DNA of 64,000 bases from Nannobrachium achirus (GCA_963921795.1 OY997651.1:53764018-53828017), one strand, 5' to 3'. Shown: positions 1-12,390, counted from the first letter of the stretch. The notes: generated by a model not told the origin, from the letters alone. Made by a program: numbers and translations.

Positions 1-382
1 ATCATCATTATTATTGTTGAGTCTGAAAAGAACAATACAATGTGATAGATCTTTACACATCTGACCCATAACATTATTAGCAATTCACATGGTTACTATA
101 ATAGGTGAGTCTTCTAGCTTTTTAAAAATGTAATATTTCATTAATTCTTTCTCTTACTAAGTGTAACATCCCACTTCTTAATTGTATATTATTTGGAAAG
201 GGTTAGCAAAATGTTTGCCATAAATTCAATGCTGAGTTGCATTTGTTTTCCTACATTTTCCCCTTCAATGTATTATTACAATGTATTTACTATTTCTTAC
301 TTAGGTCTACTTAACTTTGTATTTTTACATTATTATATTGATCAACATTAACACATAGTGTGTGTTAGGTTAGGTTAGTTGC
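1..382. other. AT-rich sequence, no gene seen
   Basis: AT-rich non-coding sequence with no open frame, repeat or RNA signature that I recognise. It would be intron or upstream sequence of the exon that follows. Confidence 0.5.
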
Positions 383-512
383 AGAGTGTCCACAACTGTC
401 CAGAATACACTGTACATAATAGACTCCAGACTTCAAGTGAAGATGAAATCTCTAGACGGCACCAGCGGCAATTCTGATGAACGGGTGGAACCCAAAGACC
501 ATCAAGATCTCT
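383..512 (+). CDS. partial exon of a zinc-finger-cluster sister gene
   Basis: An ATG at 443 opens 23 codons (beginning MKSLDGTSG) and runs into a splice donor, CT|GTAAGT, at 513, ending in phase 1. A possible acceptor (TTGCAG) lies at 377-382. The stretch around the ATG, TCCAGACTTCAAGTGAAGAT, matches the equivalent place in the zinc-finger exon at 26656 (TCCAGACTGCAGGAGAAGAT) and encodes SRLQVKMKSLD against SRLQEKMNSPD. The two exons therefore share ancestry and both end in phase 1. The sister copy has lost the repeated IKQEEPE motif. Upstream exons, if any, lie outside the window. The exon may be a relic; expression is unknown. Confidence 0.4.
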
Positions 513-741
513 GTAAGTCACAGACTGAGTAAGTCTCCAGATAAACGCACACACATCAAAGTGTTTAAACATTACTTTTATCATTCATGACATAATATCA
601 TGTTACTGTTACCTACATGCCTTTATATGGGGAGAACCAAGCAACTTTGACCCAGTTATGATTTTGCTTTTAATAGAAAGGAATCCCTTACATTGTTGTA
701 TGTTGAATTACTTTCTGATCTGTTTGTGTTCATTATAACAG

Positions 742-884
742 CCACAGGAAAGATACATTGTTTCAGATTGTTCCAGAGACTGATGACAGACCCTGGATGT
801 AGCTCTGTCAGGTACACGTCTACCATTAGTGGACACTGGCATGAGTGGCATGAGTGCCTCTTTAGCTCCGGTGGGGCTTTGTGA
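742..884 (+). CDS. terminal coding exon joined to the 383-512 exon
   Basis: An acceptor (TTCATTATAACAG, ending at 741) opens a frame that accepts the phase-1 donor at 512. The joined codon is TCC, and the frame then runs 47 more codons to a TGA at 882-884. The short C-terminus has no fingers and no domain I recognise. An AATAAA lies 80 bases downstream. If real, the model gives a small finger-less protein, which would fit a truncated member of the zinc-finger cluster. Agreement of splice phase, stop and polyadenylation signal is the only support. Confidence 0.3.
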
Positions 885-963
885 ATGTACTCTCTGTTGT
901 TGTTTTTTTAAATTATTATCTTTGTAATGTATTGTCTTCTTACCCTGTGGGCCTTGAGCCTGT

Positions 964-969
964 AATAAA
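964..969 (+). promoter_or_regulatory. polyadenylation signal AATAAA
   Basis: AATAAA follows the putative terminal exon by 80 bases and is followed by T- and GT-rich sequence, as expected for a cleavage site near 985-1000. Confidence 0.4.
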
Positions 970-984
970 GTTTATATATTGCTG

Positions 985-1918
985 TGCAGTGTGAGTGTCT
1001 GATTGCATGTGATCAGATAAAGACACAACAGAGGCCTTTTTTGCTCTGTCCTGTTATTTTACTATTTATAATGAATGTCACTAATACAATACAAGAGAAG
1101 GCAGATTTCTGTATGTATGTAATGTATTTATTTTTAATTGGACATGATAGAAGCAATGCATCCAAACTAATCATTGTAGTATTTAGGACCACAATAACAA
1201 GGAGTAGTCAGGACTTTATGTTATCATTCTAGCCGAGATGTGATTGTACATTTGTGCTGTTTACATTTTTGTCTCATAAATTATTATACTTGAACCTTGA
1301 ACCAAACTAACCTGACATGATTTAACATAGGTGAATCCACTGAGCCTACTAAGTTTTATACTGTGTGATGTGGTGGACATTTCTGTAGATTACGAGTTGA
1401 TTGGGCAATATCCATGTCTAGGCCACATATATTGTTATGTTAATATGGTTAACTACTTAGAAACTGGCACCCATTGGTCATTATCAATTGAATAGGCTGA
1501 TATAATGCTATATTTCCCATAGAGCAGCTACATAGTCTCAAATAGATAAAACAAATGATAATTGTCTGTTCTGTGAAAGATAAGAGTAGGCCTATGTTGT
1601 AACTGTCTGTCCAATGGCAGCGAGTTAGGTCATGTTTTGTGTTCCTTTAACTTAACTCTTTAAATTAGCTTGGCTCTCTTTTTAACTCATGAATGCAAAA
1701 GCAGTCTTCTAAAGTAACCATAACAATGAATTTGCCTTTTAAATCATGTTAAACCACAAAGCAATAAAACACTTAGCTTCAACTCAAAATAGTAACCTTG
1801 ACTTAATGTCTAGTGAACAAATGGACTCTTTAGCTACAAGAAAAGGCACACAATAACTCCACACAACTGAGTTTTATATAGAAATAAATATTTATAGAAA
1901 ATGTAAACAGTAAGTATA
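985..1918. other. intergenic, nothing recognised
   Basis: AT-rich sequence without recognisable genes. The short open frame near 984-1232 shows no domain or codon pattern and is probably chance. Confidence 0.5.
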
Positions 1919-1988
1919 AATAAATAGATGGATAGATGGATAGATGGATAGATAGATAGATAGATAGATATATAGATAGATAGATAGA
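1919..1988 (+). repeat. (GATA)n/(GATG)n microsatellite
   Basis: About 17 tetranucleotide units, GATG-rich at the left and GATA at the right. A second tract with the same flank (TATAAATAAATAGATGGATA) lies at 2382-2448, so flank and microsatellite were probably copied together. Confidence 0.85.
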
Positions 1989-2388
1989 GTCACTTAATGA
2001 CAATTATAATAATTTGTGAGCCTACACACTCACACACAGACCCTAAAAGCCAGCAAAATGAAATACTACCTAAGTTAACCTTAACTTGTGTCAGACTTGA
2101 ATTCAAATGCAAGAGCAGCTTTATATAAATGTAGTAGTAGTAGTGTTATGAGAGGGAAGGTGATGTTTGTTCAGACTAGCAGGGACTTAGGTGGGACAGT
2201 TAACAAAGCATTATCCAGTTTCTGTCTATTGTTGATCCCTCCCCCCACCACCACCCTGATTGGTCCATCAGAGTCATTTTGAGTATTTAACATAGCCCTG
2301 TTTTAGCTCCATGACACAGTCATGACACAGTTCCATGTGTGCAAGTTCCTGATGCTGAACTCTCTTCTGGACTAAAGGTGAAGTATAA
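1989..2388. other. spacer between two GATA tracts
   Basis: Non-coding, with a short run of GTA repeats near 2133-2143. No feature recognised. Confidence 0.5.
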
Positions 2389-2448
2389 ATAAATAGATGG
2401 ATAGATAGATGGATAGATGGATAGATAGATAGATAGATAGATAGATAG
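2389..2448 (+). repeat. (GATA)n/(GATG)n microsatellite, second tract
   Basis: Same unit and same left flank as the tract at 1919-1988. Confidence 0.85.
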
Positions 2449-2460
2449 TAGGTTGATGCA

Positions 2461-2939
2461 CCAATTGATGCAGGTTAGAGTTGTCCTATCTAGAAAAGAA
2501 GGTAACGTTTGAATTCCCCATCAAAAAATACATACAATAGACATCCAATTTGTTTTTGAGATGGATAGGGTACAATTGGCAATTATAAAATACCAATTGA
2601 TGCAGGTTAGAGTTGTCCTATTCCAAAAAGAAGGTAATATTTGAATTCTCCATCAAAAAATACATACAATAGACATCCAATTTGTTTTTGAGATGGATAG
2701 GGTACAATTGGCAATTATAAAATACCAATTGATGCAGGTTAGAGTTGTCCTATTCCAAAAAGAAGGTAATATTTGAATTCTCCATCAAAAAATACATACA
2801 ATAGACATCCAATTTGTTTTTCAGATGGATAGGGTATAATTGGCAATTATAAAATACCAATTGATGCAGGTTAGAGTTGTCCTATGCAAAAAAGAAGGTC
2901 ATATTTGAATTCTCCATCAAAAAATACATACAATAGACA
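2461..2939 (+). repeat. 132-bp tandem repeat, about 3.6 copies
   Basis: Copies start with CCAATTGATGCAGG at 2461, 2593, 2725 and 2857, a constant 132-bp spacing. Copies 2 to 4 resemble each other more than copy 1, so the array grew from its right side. Copy 4 is cut at about 2939, where the GC-rich minisatellite begins. Confidence 0.9.
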
Positions 2940-2959
2940 AATTTTTTTTCTTTTTTCGC

Positions 2960-3200
2960 TGCCTTTTTTTCGCGGCCTCGTCCATGGACTCGTCCACGGC
3001 CGGCCGTTTGCGTCCACGTCCGCGGCCTCGTCCACGGCCGCGTCCCCGGCCGTCTGCGTCCACGGCAGCGTCCACGGCCGCGTCCACGGCCGGGACGGCC
3101 GGCCGTTTGCGTCCGCGTCCACGGACGTTTTTTTCGCTTCCGCGTCCATGGACGCGTCCACGGCCGCGTCCATGGACGTGGACGCGGCGGCCAGCGGCTG
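2960..3200. repeat. GC-rich CpG minisatellite
   Basis: Irregular tandem repeats of short units such as GTCCACGGCCGC and GTCCATGGAC in AT-rich surroundings. The unit is rich in CpG and in self-complementary GGCC and CCATGG. Several reading frames stay open only because the unit lacks stops, giving RPRPRP or WTRPWT peptides; I do not call them genes. Confidence 0.85.
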
Positions 3201-3319
3201 TCTCTCGTTAATTTGTGTCTTAATTTCCTCAGTCTGTTGTCAACGGTAACCATTTCCGTTGATCCTCTTATTTATTTAGCTTAAAAAACAACTCCTCCCT
3301 AAATCACTTCTAGGCTCAT

Positions 3320-3676
3320 TTTCTTACATATATTGATCCAAAAAGACTGTCCATGGGGTCTATTAGGCAGAAATGCCCCTGTTGTCCAGTTTCCCCAGCA
3401 GCTCATAGCATAGAGTGGAGCCTATAAGCCTATCGCTTATACACAGGATTTGTTATGGTCAAAAGTGATTTTCTTTTCATGAATGTGTTAGTAACCCTAA
3501 CCTTAGTCATTACAAACACATCCATGCCATCGTTGCCCCACACAATCCATCACACTCTGCTAAACAGATGTTATGCTTTTATGTGTTTTGCCAAGTCCTG
3601 GAAAAGATGCCCTGTGATTGGCCAGTGCAGTCACTTTGATTGGCACTTGTGCCGAATGTTCACCCCAAAACATTAT
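3320..3676. repeat. left part of block A, paralogous to 35090-35395
   Basis: Long near-identical runs with 35090-35395, for example ATATTGATCCAAAAAGACTG and AAAAGTGATTTTCTTTTCAT, in the same order. Both copies lead into CACCCCAAAACATTATTT, the point where the TIR element sits in block A and is absent in block B. Confidence 0.85.
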
Positions 3677-6359
3677 TTAGGCCTAACAAAATAATATGTT
3701 GGTTTCCGGTTGGCGACCGACCCTATTAAATACATGCGCCCCAGATGATTTTATTGGCATTTGGAGTGAAAATAAAAAAATAAAAAAAATTAAGTCAAAA
3801 TCCGACCGGAGTCGATCAAAAACGTCTTACAAAAAAAATATTTGGTGCGACCACATTCGCGAAGTTTAATCAAAGTTTTCTTTGGTCTAAAATATCATGT
3901 GTGCAAATGTTTTGTTTTACTATTCAGCGTCATCGTGAGGAGACGCGTTGGTCAGGGACCGCGTTGGTCAGGGACGTGCAGAGAATGTTAAGAGAGGCAG
4001 GGGCTGACATTTCTAAAAGGGCCCTTTGGTGGACAATTCTCTCTTAAAAGGGCAGGGGCTCGAGCCCCGTTTGATGTCTGTGTGCACGTGCCTGGCGACT
4101 GGCGTTGGTAAAAGCAAGAGCAGCAGCATTGCATCGTCTATGCGAAGCGTCACAGCAGCTGTGATGGAAGTTGGAAGTGGAAGAACCACGACGTGAAACG
4201 AGCAATTATAATCACACCAATGGATTATGTTTTCGTTTGAACCAAATTAGGTAGTCTACAAGAGTAGTGTGACGGAGGGAGTTTTACCGTTACCGTGGCT
4301 GCGTGAGGGGAGACTCGGTGAGAGAAGAAATCCATGCTTTACATAGTGTTTTCGGTGGAGAAGTCTCGTAAACAGTCTGCCTTCCCGTCACTACCAAATG
4401 AGTCGCCCGTTTCAGCTTGACTCGTTATCATTCTGAATCAATTAAAGTTACATTGTGTGATTAAACGTGAGCTAATTTAACTCGGAGGCAAAGCAGTGAA
4501 AGCACTGTGTGTGTGTTCTGCGAGGCGGAGGACGGTCAGTGTGAAGGGAAAGTTAAGCTGGAGGTTTATTCTTCGCTGTATGGCGGTGTCGCTAAACATG
4601 CACCCTTAATCTACAAGCCCACAATGTATTGGATCAGCGACGCATTGTGGACTTAGATCAGCCCACTTTTGCGGCGGCGAATGGAGACTTCTGCCTCGCG
4701 AGACCAGACACATTTTAACGTTACATGCGCCCAGAATCTCGCGAGAAGTGCGGCAGATTTGTTTTAATTAAATATAAATTAATTCGAAGCTCAATTTTTA
4801 CTTTCGAATGTTCTTATTTTATTTTTGGTATGTGAGTGATACAGCACTTTACTTTGGTACTTTACTTAGAGTTGAATTAAAACTCAAAAGTATTCAACCA
4901 GTGTGTGGACATTCTATTCAAAGTTTTCAATTGTTTATTGTTTGTTGTTTTCAGACACTATTTTGTAAGTGCAGTGTACATGAACCATTTAATGATTTAG
5001 AAATTGGTAACTCAGGAAAACAGAATATATTAAAAAAGAAGCATATCGATCATTGCCATAGAAAAAAAACTACTTACCCATCCTTCCCATGAGGAAATAA
5101 AATAAAATTCCTTGCTACCCATCATGCCCACAAAAAAATAAAAATAAAAAATAAAATAAAATAAATTCCCTACCTACTCAGCCCTAAAATTACAGCCAAC
5201 CGGAAACCAAAGTTTTATTTTGTTAGGCCTTATGCGATTGTGGTGGCTTGTGTTTGTAATGACAACTAGTTATTAATTAAAGGACAATGCACGATTACCA
5301 GGCTCATCTTTCACTGCTTTAGGTTTAGTGCAAGTGTATAGGAGCTTAATAGGTTGATGAAATGCACTTAACCATCCTTGTCTTCAAAGTGACTGCCACA
5401 ACAACATTAAATGAATCATGTATTAAAACAACTGTTACACACAAGACAACCTTTGATTTTCATTGACAGTGTTTTTGATTGAATTGCCTCGCGTGTGAAT
5501 TCTTTAAAGAGGCGGTGCCATAGTTTTGTACTTTTTATGTTTTTCATGTGTCTAGGAGGTTGACAGTATTTCATTAGACTCCCTGGTGTGGTTGTTATGA
5601 GCAATTATGTATTCCTTTTTTATGTATTATTTATGTAATAAATAATTATGTAATTATGTATCCCCCCCCCCCCCCCCCCCTAATTACCATTCACCCAAAA
5701 CTGTGGGTGTGGCTAACTTCAGCTGGGTCACCACCCACCATGACAACCAGGCATACTTAATGAACTGGTGGGTGTGGACACAAAAACACATTTTCTCTTT
5801 CTGTACAATTTTTTTGAAAAAAAATCTTCCTCCTACTATAATCATAATAGTTGATAATCATGTTTTAGAGGGGAGAAATCATGGCAACACATCTTAAAAT
5901 TTAATTTTATCAGTTTGATCACATGCACATACTAACAAACTATAGTATGGAGCACACAAAAAAATAAATCTACAAACCGACATGCAAGTGGATGTGATGG
6001 ACTGTTTGCTTGTGGAGACCTGAGTTGGACTGTTTGCAAGGACTCCGAAGACTCAGAAATACTTGGGAACGTAGAAAAGAAACCTTAATGTCAGACCCTG
6101 CAGTCATATGTCTGGCAAATTATGTTGGTGTTATTCACTCATACTATGAATTACCCTACAGATCATACATGGTACAATTTGTGTTTTTAGAATTTTACAT
6201 ATCTGGTGTTATAATGTAATCTTGCTTTGCTCCATTAGACACCAAGTTGAGCACCATAGGACCACAATGGAAACAAGACCCCCGGGCTAGAATGGGGCGA
6301 TCCTCTCAATAAACTCTGACCATTATTGTATAACTGTGCCACTGTACTTTTATTTTTTT
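3661..6359. repeat. 2.7 kb tandem unit, copy 1
   Basis: First of three head-to-tail copies that start with CACCCCAAAACATTATTTAG. It holds a 1.55 kb TIR element (3680-5229) followed by about 1.13 kb of block sequence with a poly-C tract near 5662-5680 and an AATAAA at about 6309. Copies 1 and 2 are nearly identical, with an occasional substitution such as GGCGGTGTCG against GACGGTGTCG. Small open frames of 62-94 codons recur in each copy but show no domain. Confidence 0.92.
3680..5229. mobile_element. 1.55 kb TIR element (PIF/Harbinger-like, non-autonomous), copy 1
   Basis: The ends are GGCCTAACAAAATAA plus GGTTTCCGGTTGGC and their inverse, GCCAACCGGAAACC plus TTATTTTGTTAGGCC, giving an imperfect TIR of about 35 bp. 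TTA flanks both sides (3677-3679 and 5230-5232), a 3-bp target duplication as used by PIF/Harbinger. Block B at about 35385-35410 reads CATTATTTTTGCGATTGTGG with no element and serves as the empty site. The interior has no transposase, so it would need a helper in trans. It also carries one dispersed palindrome (near 4609-4664). The superfamily call rests only on duplication length and end sequence. Confidence 0.8.
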
Positions 6360-9057
6360 CACCCCAAAACATTATTTAGGCCTAACAAAATAATATGTTG
6401 GTTTCCGGTTGGCGACCGACCCTATTAAATACATGCGCCCCAGATGATTTTATTGGCATTTGGAGTGAAAATAAAAAAATAAAAAAAATTAAGTCAAAAT
6501 CCGACCGGAGTCGATCAAAAACGTCTTACAAAAAAAATATTTGGTGCGACCACATTCGCGAAGTTTAATCAAAGTTTTCTTTGGTCTAAAATATCATGTG
6601 TGCAAATGTTTTGTTTTACTATTCAGCGTCATCGTGAGGAGACGCGTTGGTCAGGGACCGCGTTGGTCAGGGACGTGCAGAGAATGTTAAGAGAGGCAGG
6701 GGCTGACATTTCTAAAAGGGCCCTTTGGTGGACAATTCTCTCTTAAAAGGGCAGGGGCTCGAGCCCCGTTTGATGTCTGTGTGCACGTGCCTGGCGACTG
6801 GCGTTGGTAAAAGCAAGAGCAGCAGCATTGCATCGTCTATGCGAAGCGTCACAGCAGCTGTGATGGAAGTTGGAAGTGGAAGAACCACGACGTGAAACGA
6901 GCAATTATAATCACACCAATGGATTATGTTTTCGTTTGAACCAAATTAGGTAGTCTACAAGAGTAGTGTGACGGAGGGAGTTTTACCGTTACCGTGGCTG
7001 CGTGAGGGGAGACTCGGTGAGAGAAGAAATCCATGCTTTACATAGTGTTTTCGGTGGAGAAGTCTCGTAAACAGTCTGCCTTCCCGTCACTACCAAATGA
7101 GTCGCCCGTTTCAGCTTGACTCGTTATCATTCTGAATCAATTAAAGTTACATTGTGTGATTAAACGTGAGCTAATTTAACTCGGAGGCAAAGCAGTGAAA
7201 GCACTGTGTGTGTGTTCTGCGAGGCGGAGGACGGTCAGTGTGAAGGGAAAGTTAAGCTGGAGGTTTATTCTTCGCTGTATGACGGTGTCGCTAAACATGC
7301 ACCCTTAATCTACAAGCCCACAATGTATTGGATCAGCGACGCATTGTGGACTTAGATCAGCCCACTTTTGCGGCGGCGAATGGAGACTTCTGCCTCGCGA
7401 GACCAGACACATTTTAACGTTACATGCGCCCAGAATCTCGCGAGAAGTGCGGCAGATTTGTTTTAATTAAATATAAATTAATTCGAAGCTCAATTTTTAC
7501 TTTCGAATGTTCTTATTTTATTTTTGGTATGTGAGTGATACAGCACTTTACTTTGGTACTTTACTTAGAGTTGAATTAAAACTCAAAAGTATTCAACCAG
7601 TGTGTGGACATTCTATTCAAAGTTTTCAATTGTTTATTGTTTGTTGTTTTCAGACACTATTTTGTAAGTGCAGTGTACATGAACCATTTAATGATTTAGA
7701 AATTGGTAACTCAGGAAAACAGAATATATTAAAAAAGAAGCATATCGATCATTGCCATAGAAAAAAAACTACTTACCCATCCTTCCCATGAGGAAATAAA
7801 ATAAAATTCCTTGCTACCCATCATGCCCACAAAAAAATAAAAATAAAAAATAAAATAAAATAAATTCCCTACCTACTCAGCCCTAAAATTACAGCCAACC
7901 GGAAACCAAAGTTTTATTTTGTTAGGCCTTATGCGATTGTGGTGGCTTGTGTTTGTAATGACAACTAGTTATTAATTAAAGGACAATGCACGATTACCAG
8001 GCTCATCTTTCACTGCTTTAGGTTTAGTGCAAGTGTATAGGAGCTTAATAGGTTGATGAAATGCACTTAACCATCCTTGTCTTCAAAGTGACTGCCACAA
8101 CAACATTAAATGAATCATGTATTAAAACAACTGTTACACACAAGACAACCTTTGATTTTCATTGACAGTGTTTTTGATTGAATTGCCTCGCGTGTGAATT
8201 CTTTAAAGAGGCGGTGCCATAGTTTTGTACTTTTTATGTTTTTCATGTGTCTAGGAGGTTGACAGTATTTCATTAGACTCCCTGGTGTGGTTGTTATGAG
8301 CAATTATGTATTCCTTTTTTATGTATTATTTATGTAATAAATAATTATGTAATTATGTATCCCCCCCCCCCCCCCCCCTAATTACCATTCACCCAAAACT
8401 GTGGGTGTGGCTAACTTCAGCTGGGTCACCACCCACCATGACAACCAGGCATACTTAATGAACTGGTGGGTGTGGACACAAAAACACATTTTCTCTTTCT
8501 GTACAATTTTTTTGAAAAAAAATCTTCCTCCTACTATAATCATAATAGTTGATAATCATGTTTTAGAGGGGAGAAATCATGGCAACACATCTTAAAATTT
8601 AATTTTATCAGTTTGATCACATGCACATACTAACAAACTATAGTATGGAGCACACAAAAAAATAAATCTACAAACCGACATGCAAGTGGATGTGATGGAC
8701 TGTTTGCTTGTGGAGACCTGAGTTGGACTGTTTGCAAGGACTCCGAAGACTCAGAAATACTTGGGAACGTAGAAAAGAAACCTTAATGTCAGACCCTGCA
8801 GTCATATGTCTGGCAAATTATGTTGGTGTTATTCACTCATACTATGAATTACCCTACAGATCATACATGGTACAATTTGTGTTTTTAGAATTTTACATAT
8901 CTGGTGTTATAATGTAATCTTGCTTTGCTCCATTAGACACCAAGTTGAGCACCATAGGACCACAATGGAAACAAGACCCCCGGGCTAGAATGGGGCGATC
9001 CTCTCAATAAACTCTGACCATTATTGTATAACTGTGCCACTGTACTTTTATTTTTTT
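6360..9057. repeat. 2.7 kb tandem unit, copy 2
   Basis: Second head-to-tail copy with period 2698-2699, starting with the same CACCCCAAAACATT sequence. It contains a complete TIR element and the same downstream 1.13 kb. Confidence 0.92.
6379..7928. mobile_element. 1.55 kb TIR element, copy 2
   Basis: Same ends, same length and same TTA flanks as copy 1. It moved here by duplication of the whole unit, not by a new insertion, because its flanks are the same as those of copy 1. Confidence 0.85.
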
Positions 9058-10936
9058 CACCCCAAAACATTATTTAGGCCTAACAAAATAATATGTTGGT
9101 TTCCGGTTGGCGACCGACCCTATTAAATACATGCGCCCCAGATGATTTTATTGGCATTTGGAGTGAAAATAAAAAAATAAAAAAAATTAAGTCAAAATCC
9201 GACCGGAGTCGATCAAAAACGTCTTACAAAAAAAATATTTGGTGCGACCACATTCGCGAAGTTTAATCAAAGTTTTCTTTGGTCTAAAATATCATGTGTG
9301 CAAATGTTTTGTTTTACTATTCAGCGTCATCGTGAGGAGACGCGTTGGTCAGGGACCGCGTTGGTCAGGGACGTGCAGAGAATGTTAAGAGAGGCAGGGG
9401 CTGACATTTCTAAAAGGGCCCTTTGGTGGACAATTCTCTCTTAAAAGGGCAGGGGCTCGAGCCCCGTTTGATGTCTGTGTGCACGTGCCTGGCGACTGGC
9501 GTTGGTAAAAGCAAGAGCAGCAGCATTGCATCGTCTATGCGAAGCGTCACAGCAGCTGTGATGGAAGTTGGAAGTGGAAGAACCACGACGTGAAACGAGC
9601 AATTATAATCACACCAATGGATTATGTTTTCGTTTGAACCAAATTAGGTAGTCTACAAGAGTAGTGTGACGGAGGGAGTTTTACCGTTACCGTGGCTGCG
9701 TGAGGGGAGACTCGGTGAGAGAAGAAATCCATGCTTTACATAGTGTTTTCGGTGGAGAAGTCTCGTAAACAGTCTGCCTTCCCGTCACTACCAAATGTTA
9801 GGCCTTATGCGATTGTGGTGGCTTGTGTTTGTAATGACAACTAGTTATTAATTAAAGGACAATGCACGATTACCAGGCTCATCTTTCACTGCTTTAGGTT
9901 TAGTGCAAGTGTATAGGAGCTTAATAGGTTGATGAAATGCACTTAACCATCCTTGTCTTCAAAGTGACTGCCACAACAACATTAAATGAATCATGTATTA
10001 AAACAACTGTTACACACAAGACAACCTTTGATTTTCATTGACAGTGTTTTTGATTGAATTGCCTCGCGTGTGAATTCTTTAAAGAGGCGGTGCCATAGTT
10101 TTGTACTTTTTATGTTTTTCATGTGTCTAGGAGGTTGACAGTATTTCATTAGACTCCCTGGTGTGGTTGTTATGAGCAATTATGTATTCCTTTTTTATGT
10201 ATTATTTATGTAATAAATAATTATGTAATTATGTATCCCCCCCCCCCCCCCCCCTAATTACCATTCACCCAAAACTGTGGGTGTGGCTAACTTCAGCTGG
10301 GTCACCACCCACCATGACAACCAGGCATACTTAATGAACTGGTGGGTGTGGACACATAAACACATTTTCTCTTTCTGTACAATTTTTTTGAAAAAAAATC
10401 TTCCTCCTACTATAATCATAATAGTTGATAATCATGTTTTAGAGGGGAGAAATCATGGCAACACATCTTAAAATTTAATTTTATCAGTTTGATCACATGC
10501 ACATACTAACAAACTATAGTATGGAGCACACAAAAAAATAAATCTACAAACCGACATGCAAGTGGATGTGATGGACTGTTTGCTTGTGGAGACCTGAGTT
10601 GGACTGTTTGCAAGGACTCCGAAGACTCAGAAATACTTGGGAACGTAGAAAAGAAACCTTAATGTCAGACCCTGCAGTCATATGTCTGGCAAATTATGTT
10701 GGTGTTATTCACTCATACTATGAATTACCCTACAGATCATACATGGTACAATTTGTGTTTTTAGAATTTTACATATCTGGTGTTATAATGTAATCTTGCT
10801 TTGCTCCATTAGACACCAAGTTGAGCACCATAGGACCACAATGGAAACAAGACCCCCGGGCTAGAATGGGGCGATCCTCTCAATAAACTCTGACCATTAT
10901 TGTATAACTGTGCCACTGTACTTTTATTTTTTTCCC
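9058..10936. repeat. tandem unit, copy 3, internally deleted
   Basis: Third head-to-tail copy, shortened by an 822-bp deletion. In copy-2 coordinates the missing part is 7100-7921, joined at a 2-bp TG microhomology. After the deletion the copy continues normally until it leaves the array at TTTTTTTCCCAAACTG, the junction with the right part of block A. Confidence 0.92.
9077..9804. mobile_element. TIR element copy 3, right TIR deleted
   Basis: The left TIR is intact at 9077. The 822-bp deletion removes the second half of the element including almost all of the right TIR; only GTTAGGCC remains at 9797-9804. This copy cannot be mobilised by a TIR-recognising transposase. Confidence 0.85.
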
Positions 10937-11820
10937 AAACTGTTAATAAAGTATTCAATAAATCCATTTCAATTATGTTAATTATTATATTATACAATGA
11001 TTAACTGAAAGATACATATTTTTTTGTAATAATATATTATGACTAAGTATTACACCTAATGTAATATTAGGAGTGTGAATTAAATTATGTGCAAACTGCA
11101 AAGCCCTATAGCACACACAATTCTCTCTCTCTCACAAGCTCACAACTTCTGGAGTTGAAATAGAATATAGAAACAATATGACTGAATTCATTTGCAAGTG
11201 GGAATCGAAAAATTGCGGTTGGTTGTTTAGGTTGGACAACATATGTTTTCCCAAATATGGATATGACTGACGTCTGACATCATAGATGTCTTGTGTTATA
11301 AACCACATGAGACTCACACAATATGTCCATATATGGTCATTCCAAGCTATGTGCTTGGTATTGATGACTTCAGGGATCTCCATATATGGGACAAAGACGG
11401 AATGTGATGTCACAATGTGATGTCATAGGTCAGCTATAGACATTGAGGCATTACCCTTTGACAGGCGTTACTGACAAGCTGTGGCGGTTTTCATAACGAC
11501 GTCAGGTTGTCAGCCCTATATTGCTGATAAATTGCTGATCTACAAGCTCAAACCGCATCGCACTGTGACGAGCTGTGAGCATGATGTCACTGGTAGACAG
11601 GTTTCTGAACTTCCTACAGACCTCCATGAGACACACAACTAGTGCTATTTTTTCATGAACATTAGTGCAGACCAATTGTATGAAGATGGTTGAAAAGTGG
11701 TGGAGTCATCCTTTAAATCCATGACGAGCCATATAGGACCTGAGCTAGGACCACAAATATGGGGTCAACGGTATCATTTGGGGGGATTCATTCTCATAGT
11801 GATTTTTGGGTAGGTATACA
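10937..11820. repeat. right part of block A, paralogous to block B
   Basis: Matches 36196-36360 and 37250-38195 in order, for example TTAATAAAGTATTCAATAAA and GAATCGAAAAATTGCGGTTG. It contains three SRF-type CArG sequences (11251-11260, 11327-11336, 11380-11389) and one palindrome-family half (about 11537-11590). Confidence 0.85.
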
Positions 11821-12390
11821 CCTAGTGACAGGAAAAATGTGATAGCCTTGCATCTGTGGTAGCTTATAACAACATGCCAAAAAAAATGTTTTCAAAATCC
11901 GAATGGAACATTCTACTTCAGACTGATGGTTCTCTCTTATTATTGATCCTATCTCTTTGAAAAATGGATGGGATAAAGTTCAGACTATATATTGTCAAGT
12001 AAGGTGGTTAAAATGAGCATATTTAGAATTGATCTTTATTACAGGCAGTGACATATAGTGACTATATAATTATGTCATAATACTCTGAGCCAAGGCCCCA
12101 AATTTGGGGTCATCAGTACCATCTGGGGGAGAATGATTCTCATAGTGAGTTTTGGGAAAGTATATACATGTACATCCCTAGTAGTAGTAAATATGTGATG
12201 GCCTTGCATGCAGTATTCAACTTCAAACTGATGATTCTCCCATAGTATTGACCAACTGTCTTTGAAAAATGAGGTAAAGAAAAAAATGAGGCAAGGATAA
12301 AGCTCAGACATGCATGTTTTTCTTAAAAGTTGTTAAAAATATCATCTCTAGAAATGGTATATATTACAGGCAGTGACAACAACTACATTA
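11740..12390 (+). repeat. diverged tandem duplication, period about 340 bp
   Basis: 11740-12061 and 12085-12385 share a series of motifs in order: ATTCTCATAGTGA, a GGCCTTGCAT-type segment, TCTTTGAAAAATG, and TTACAGGCAGTGACA. The copies are clearly diverged, so the duplication is old. Block B retains only the start of the first copy. Confidence 0.65.

Noticed and set aside
2871..3253. Open frames in several phases across the GC-rich minisatellite (RPRPRP, WTRPWT peptides)
   Set aside because: The repeat unit has no stops in many frames; the peptides are low-complexity and shift with the unit. No splice or start context.
4808..10793. Small frames of 62, 64, 69 and 94 codons repeated two or three times
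   Set aside because: They recur only because the DNA unit is triplicated. No domain and no sign of coding constraint.
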